Made by a program: the position numbers and the translations under genes. A stretch of 64,000 nucleotides of DNA, taken from Entoloma clypeatum. Taxonomy: Eukaryota > Basidiomycota > Agaricomycetes > Agaricales > Entolomataceae. Of the stretch, positions 62,731 to 64,000 are shown one piece after another; position 1 is the stretch's first letter; each line of letters begins with the position of its first letter. The notes beneath the pieces are model-generated. The model was not told the origin of the DNA and made no database searches. It was given only the letters and a program-made list of their open reading frames with translations. The DNA lies in contig OY751487.1 of the NCBI GenBank assembly GCA_963565915.1, positions 2,852,001 through 2,916,000 of the forward strand. The letters run 5' to 3'.

Positions 62731-64000
62731 CAACTGAGCCACAAAGCCATTATACTATCGTTAACCCAGTGATGCATCACTTTTATAGATGGGCCTCTAG
62801 TTTCACATAGACACATCCAAATTTCTTAAATCTTGCACCATTTGAAAGCTTGTCATCTCTGCTTTAAGATGGCACCAACAATCTTGGGAAAATATTCAGT
62901 ACAAGATGTGCTAAAGACAGAATCCTGAAGGGTTCGAACTTATGGAGTGATGCATCACTGTTACACTCGTGTCACAAACATGTCCCCGACCTCTTTTATG
63001 GCTGCACCTTGTATCTATACCTCTAAGAATGTATGTTTCACTTGGCTTCCACTTGGAGAGAGTTATACATGAAGGATCTGCATTTTTTCAATATTTCTGA
63101 GCATGAAAGATATGAAATACGCTTTCTCCAAGCCATTTTCGAGCTACAGGACAAGCTCTCAACATGTAAAACAGAGATTAATTGGTCTAACCTATTCTAC
63201 AATACACAGCAATACTTGATCTTGACATCCTGAGGCCTCGATGTGGGTTGTGGTGCTCAAGGGGGTGAATCAGTGGTGATGCATCACTACATGGGTGATT
63301 TTTAAGTGATGCATCACTGGGTTAACGATAGTATTTCTTACTTCACACTCACTCTACATCATGACTTTCCCACTTCCCAAATAGGCAAAACCACCCAAAT
63401 TTGACAAAAGGTGTGTGCACGCGCTCCTCCCTCCTCAATCACAAGTTATAAATAAAATCTATAAATATATTATGGTCTTTTCAGCATGTGTGCCCCTCAT
63501 TGCAAAGTCAGCAATGGGTGGATGCATCGTTTCAACGTTGGATGACACGCATCACATGTGCATCAAATGTGTCAAATACATGTCAACAAACTCAAAAAAC
63601 ATCGCACTTCTTCTTATTATGGCTACACAGGAATAAGTAAGGTTTTCTACTATATCAATTGTAGTAGAGTATCATATGTCAATAAACATGTATTTATTTT
63701 ATGGAATGATGCCATGGATTTTAAGTTATAGAGGTGCCATGCTCTACACCAAATAATAGTAAACAATGCGCAAAATGCATTGCACAGGCGCGCACGGTGC
63801 CTTTCTCAAGATCTAATAATAGTTGGAAGTGATAGAACTCATCAATAGATATGTATTCACCTTCTGAAACACCTTGTATCATTTTTAGATGTCTAGATAA
63901 AATAGAAATAATGAAATGTGCAGATTTCAGTGAAAGTGCTATATCTCCCCAAGGAATGGACCAAATTTGAAAAACAAATATGTGATAAGATTCCCTCAAT
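62731..64000 (-). repeat. Repeat R2, inverted copy of R1, interrupted by a MITE, runs off the window
   Basis: Read in reverse it aligns block by block with R1: 64000-63640 with 37450-37869, 63630-63400 with 53368-53592, 63400-63335 with 55283-55345, and 62754-62731 with the tRNA-like head at 55350-55368. It lacks Copia B and the non-LTR insertion, so it provides the empty sites for both. No gene is recognised; a 92-codon minus frame at 63721-63999 has no support. Confidence 0.75.
62755..63331. mobile_element. 577-bp TA-flanked MITE inserted in repeat R2
   Basis: It has long perfect inverted arms (31 bp, at 62752-62782 and 63304-63334) including GTTAACCCAGTGATGCATCAC. It is flanked by TA on both sides. 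Repeat R1 near 55345 (gaaatataatag) shows the uninterrupted site. The TA target suggests Tc1/mariner. The interior is non-coding and repeats tgatgcatcac palindromes. Confidence 0.82.

Noticed and set aside
63721..63999. 92-codon minus-strand frame at the right edge
   Set aside because: It falls in repeat R2, and the homologous R1 segment does not keep the frame.
1..64000. CRISPR arrays, rRNA genes or bacterial operons
   Set aside because: No regularly spaced short repeats with unique spacers were seen, and introns and gene content are eukaryotic.

Overview
The window looks like nuclear DNA of a basidiomycete fungus, most likely a mushroom-forming agaricomycete with a transposon-rich genome. 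The evidence is dense spliceosomal introns of about 50-60 bp in the host genes, the gene content (SPT16, HRQ1, a SCY1-type pseudokinase, HIBADH), and the retroelement families present. There is no bacterial operon structure, CRISPR array or rRNA. I cannot name the species.

Layout. (1) Bases 1-10005 are a nest of transposons: a pogo-like DNA transposon derivative holds a truncated Gypsy element (Gypsy B'), which holds a Copia element (Copia A1), which holds a complete Gypsy element (Gypsy A, 1958-7949, 5-bp target duplication). (2) Bases 10006-27815 are a compact host gene island: SPT16 (11034-15155, +), HRQ1 helicase (15719-20722, +), SCY1-like pseudokinase (20749-23875, -), 3-hydroxyisobutyrate dehydrogenase (23982-25204, +) and an NAD(P)-dependent epimerase-like protein (25347-27129, +). 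(3) Bases 27816-33634 are a complete but decayed Copia A2 with perfect 5-bp target duplications. (4) Bases 33635-37869 hold short inverted-repeat elements and G-rich 20-bp minisatellite arrays. (5) Bases 37870-53362 are one Copia B element swollen to 15.5 kb by two 0.5-kb hAT-type MITEs, a 2.6-kb pogo-like transposon and a 6.6-kb Gypsy B element; each insertion is delimited by its target-site duplication. (6) Bases 53363-64000 hold an older repeat (R) split by Copia B and a non-LTR retroelement, a Copia C tail, a decayed Gypsy A-like gag, a LINE 3' end, a 4.2-kb hAT transposon, a TA-flanked MITE, and a second inverted copy of R.

The host genes do not form a pathway. SPT16 acts in chromatin, HRQ1 in DNA repair, the SCY1 homologue in membrane traffic and HIBADH in mitochondrial valine breakdown. 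HRQ1 and the SCY1 gene converge with only 26 bp between stop codons. SCY1 and HIBADH diverge from a ~106-bp shared promoter.

The most notable signals are these: both Gypsy families have a Tf1-type self-priming layout (a TATA box, a start site about 32 nt downstream, and the first 10-11 nt of the predicted RNA complementary to the primer-binding region); the Gypsy B family carries a small conserved third ORF after pol; nearly all nonsense codons in the decayed transposons fit CGA to TGA; and hAT-type elements keep similar termini or interiors while differing in their subterminal motif arrays, some carrying a shared G-rich minisatellite.
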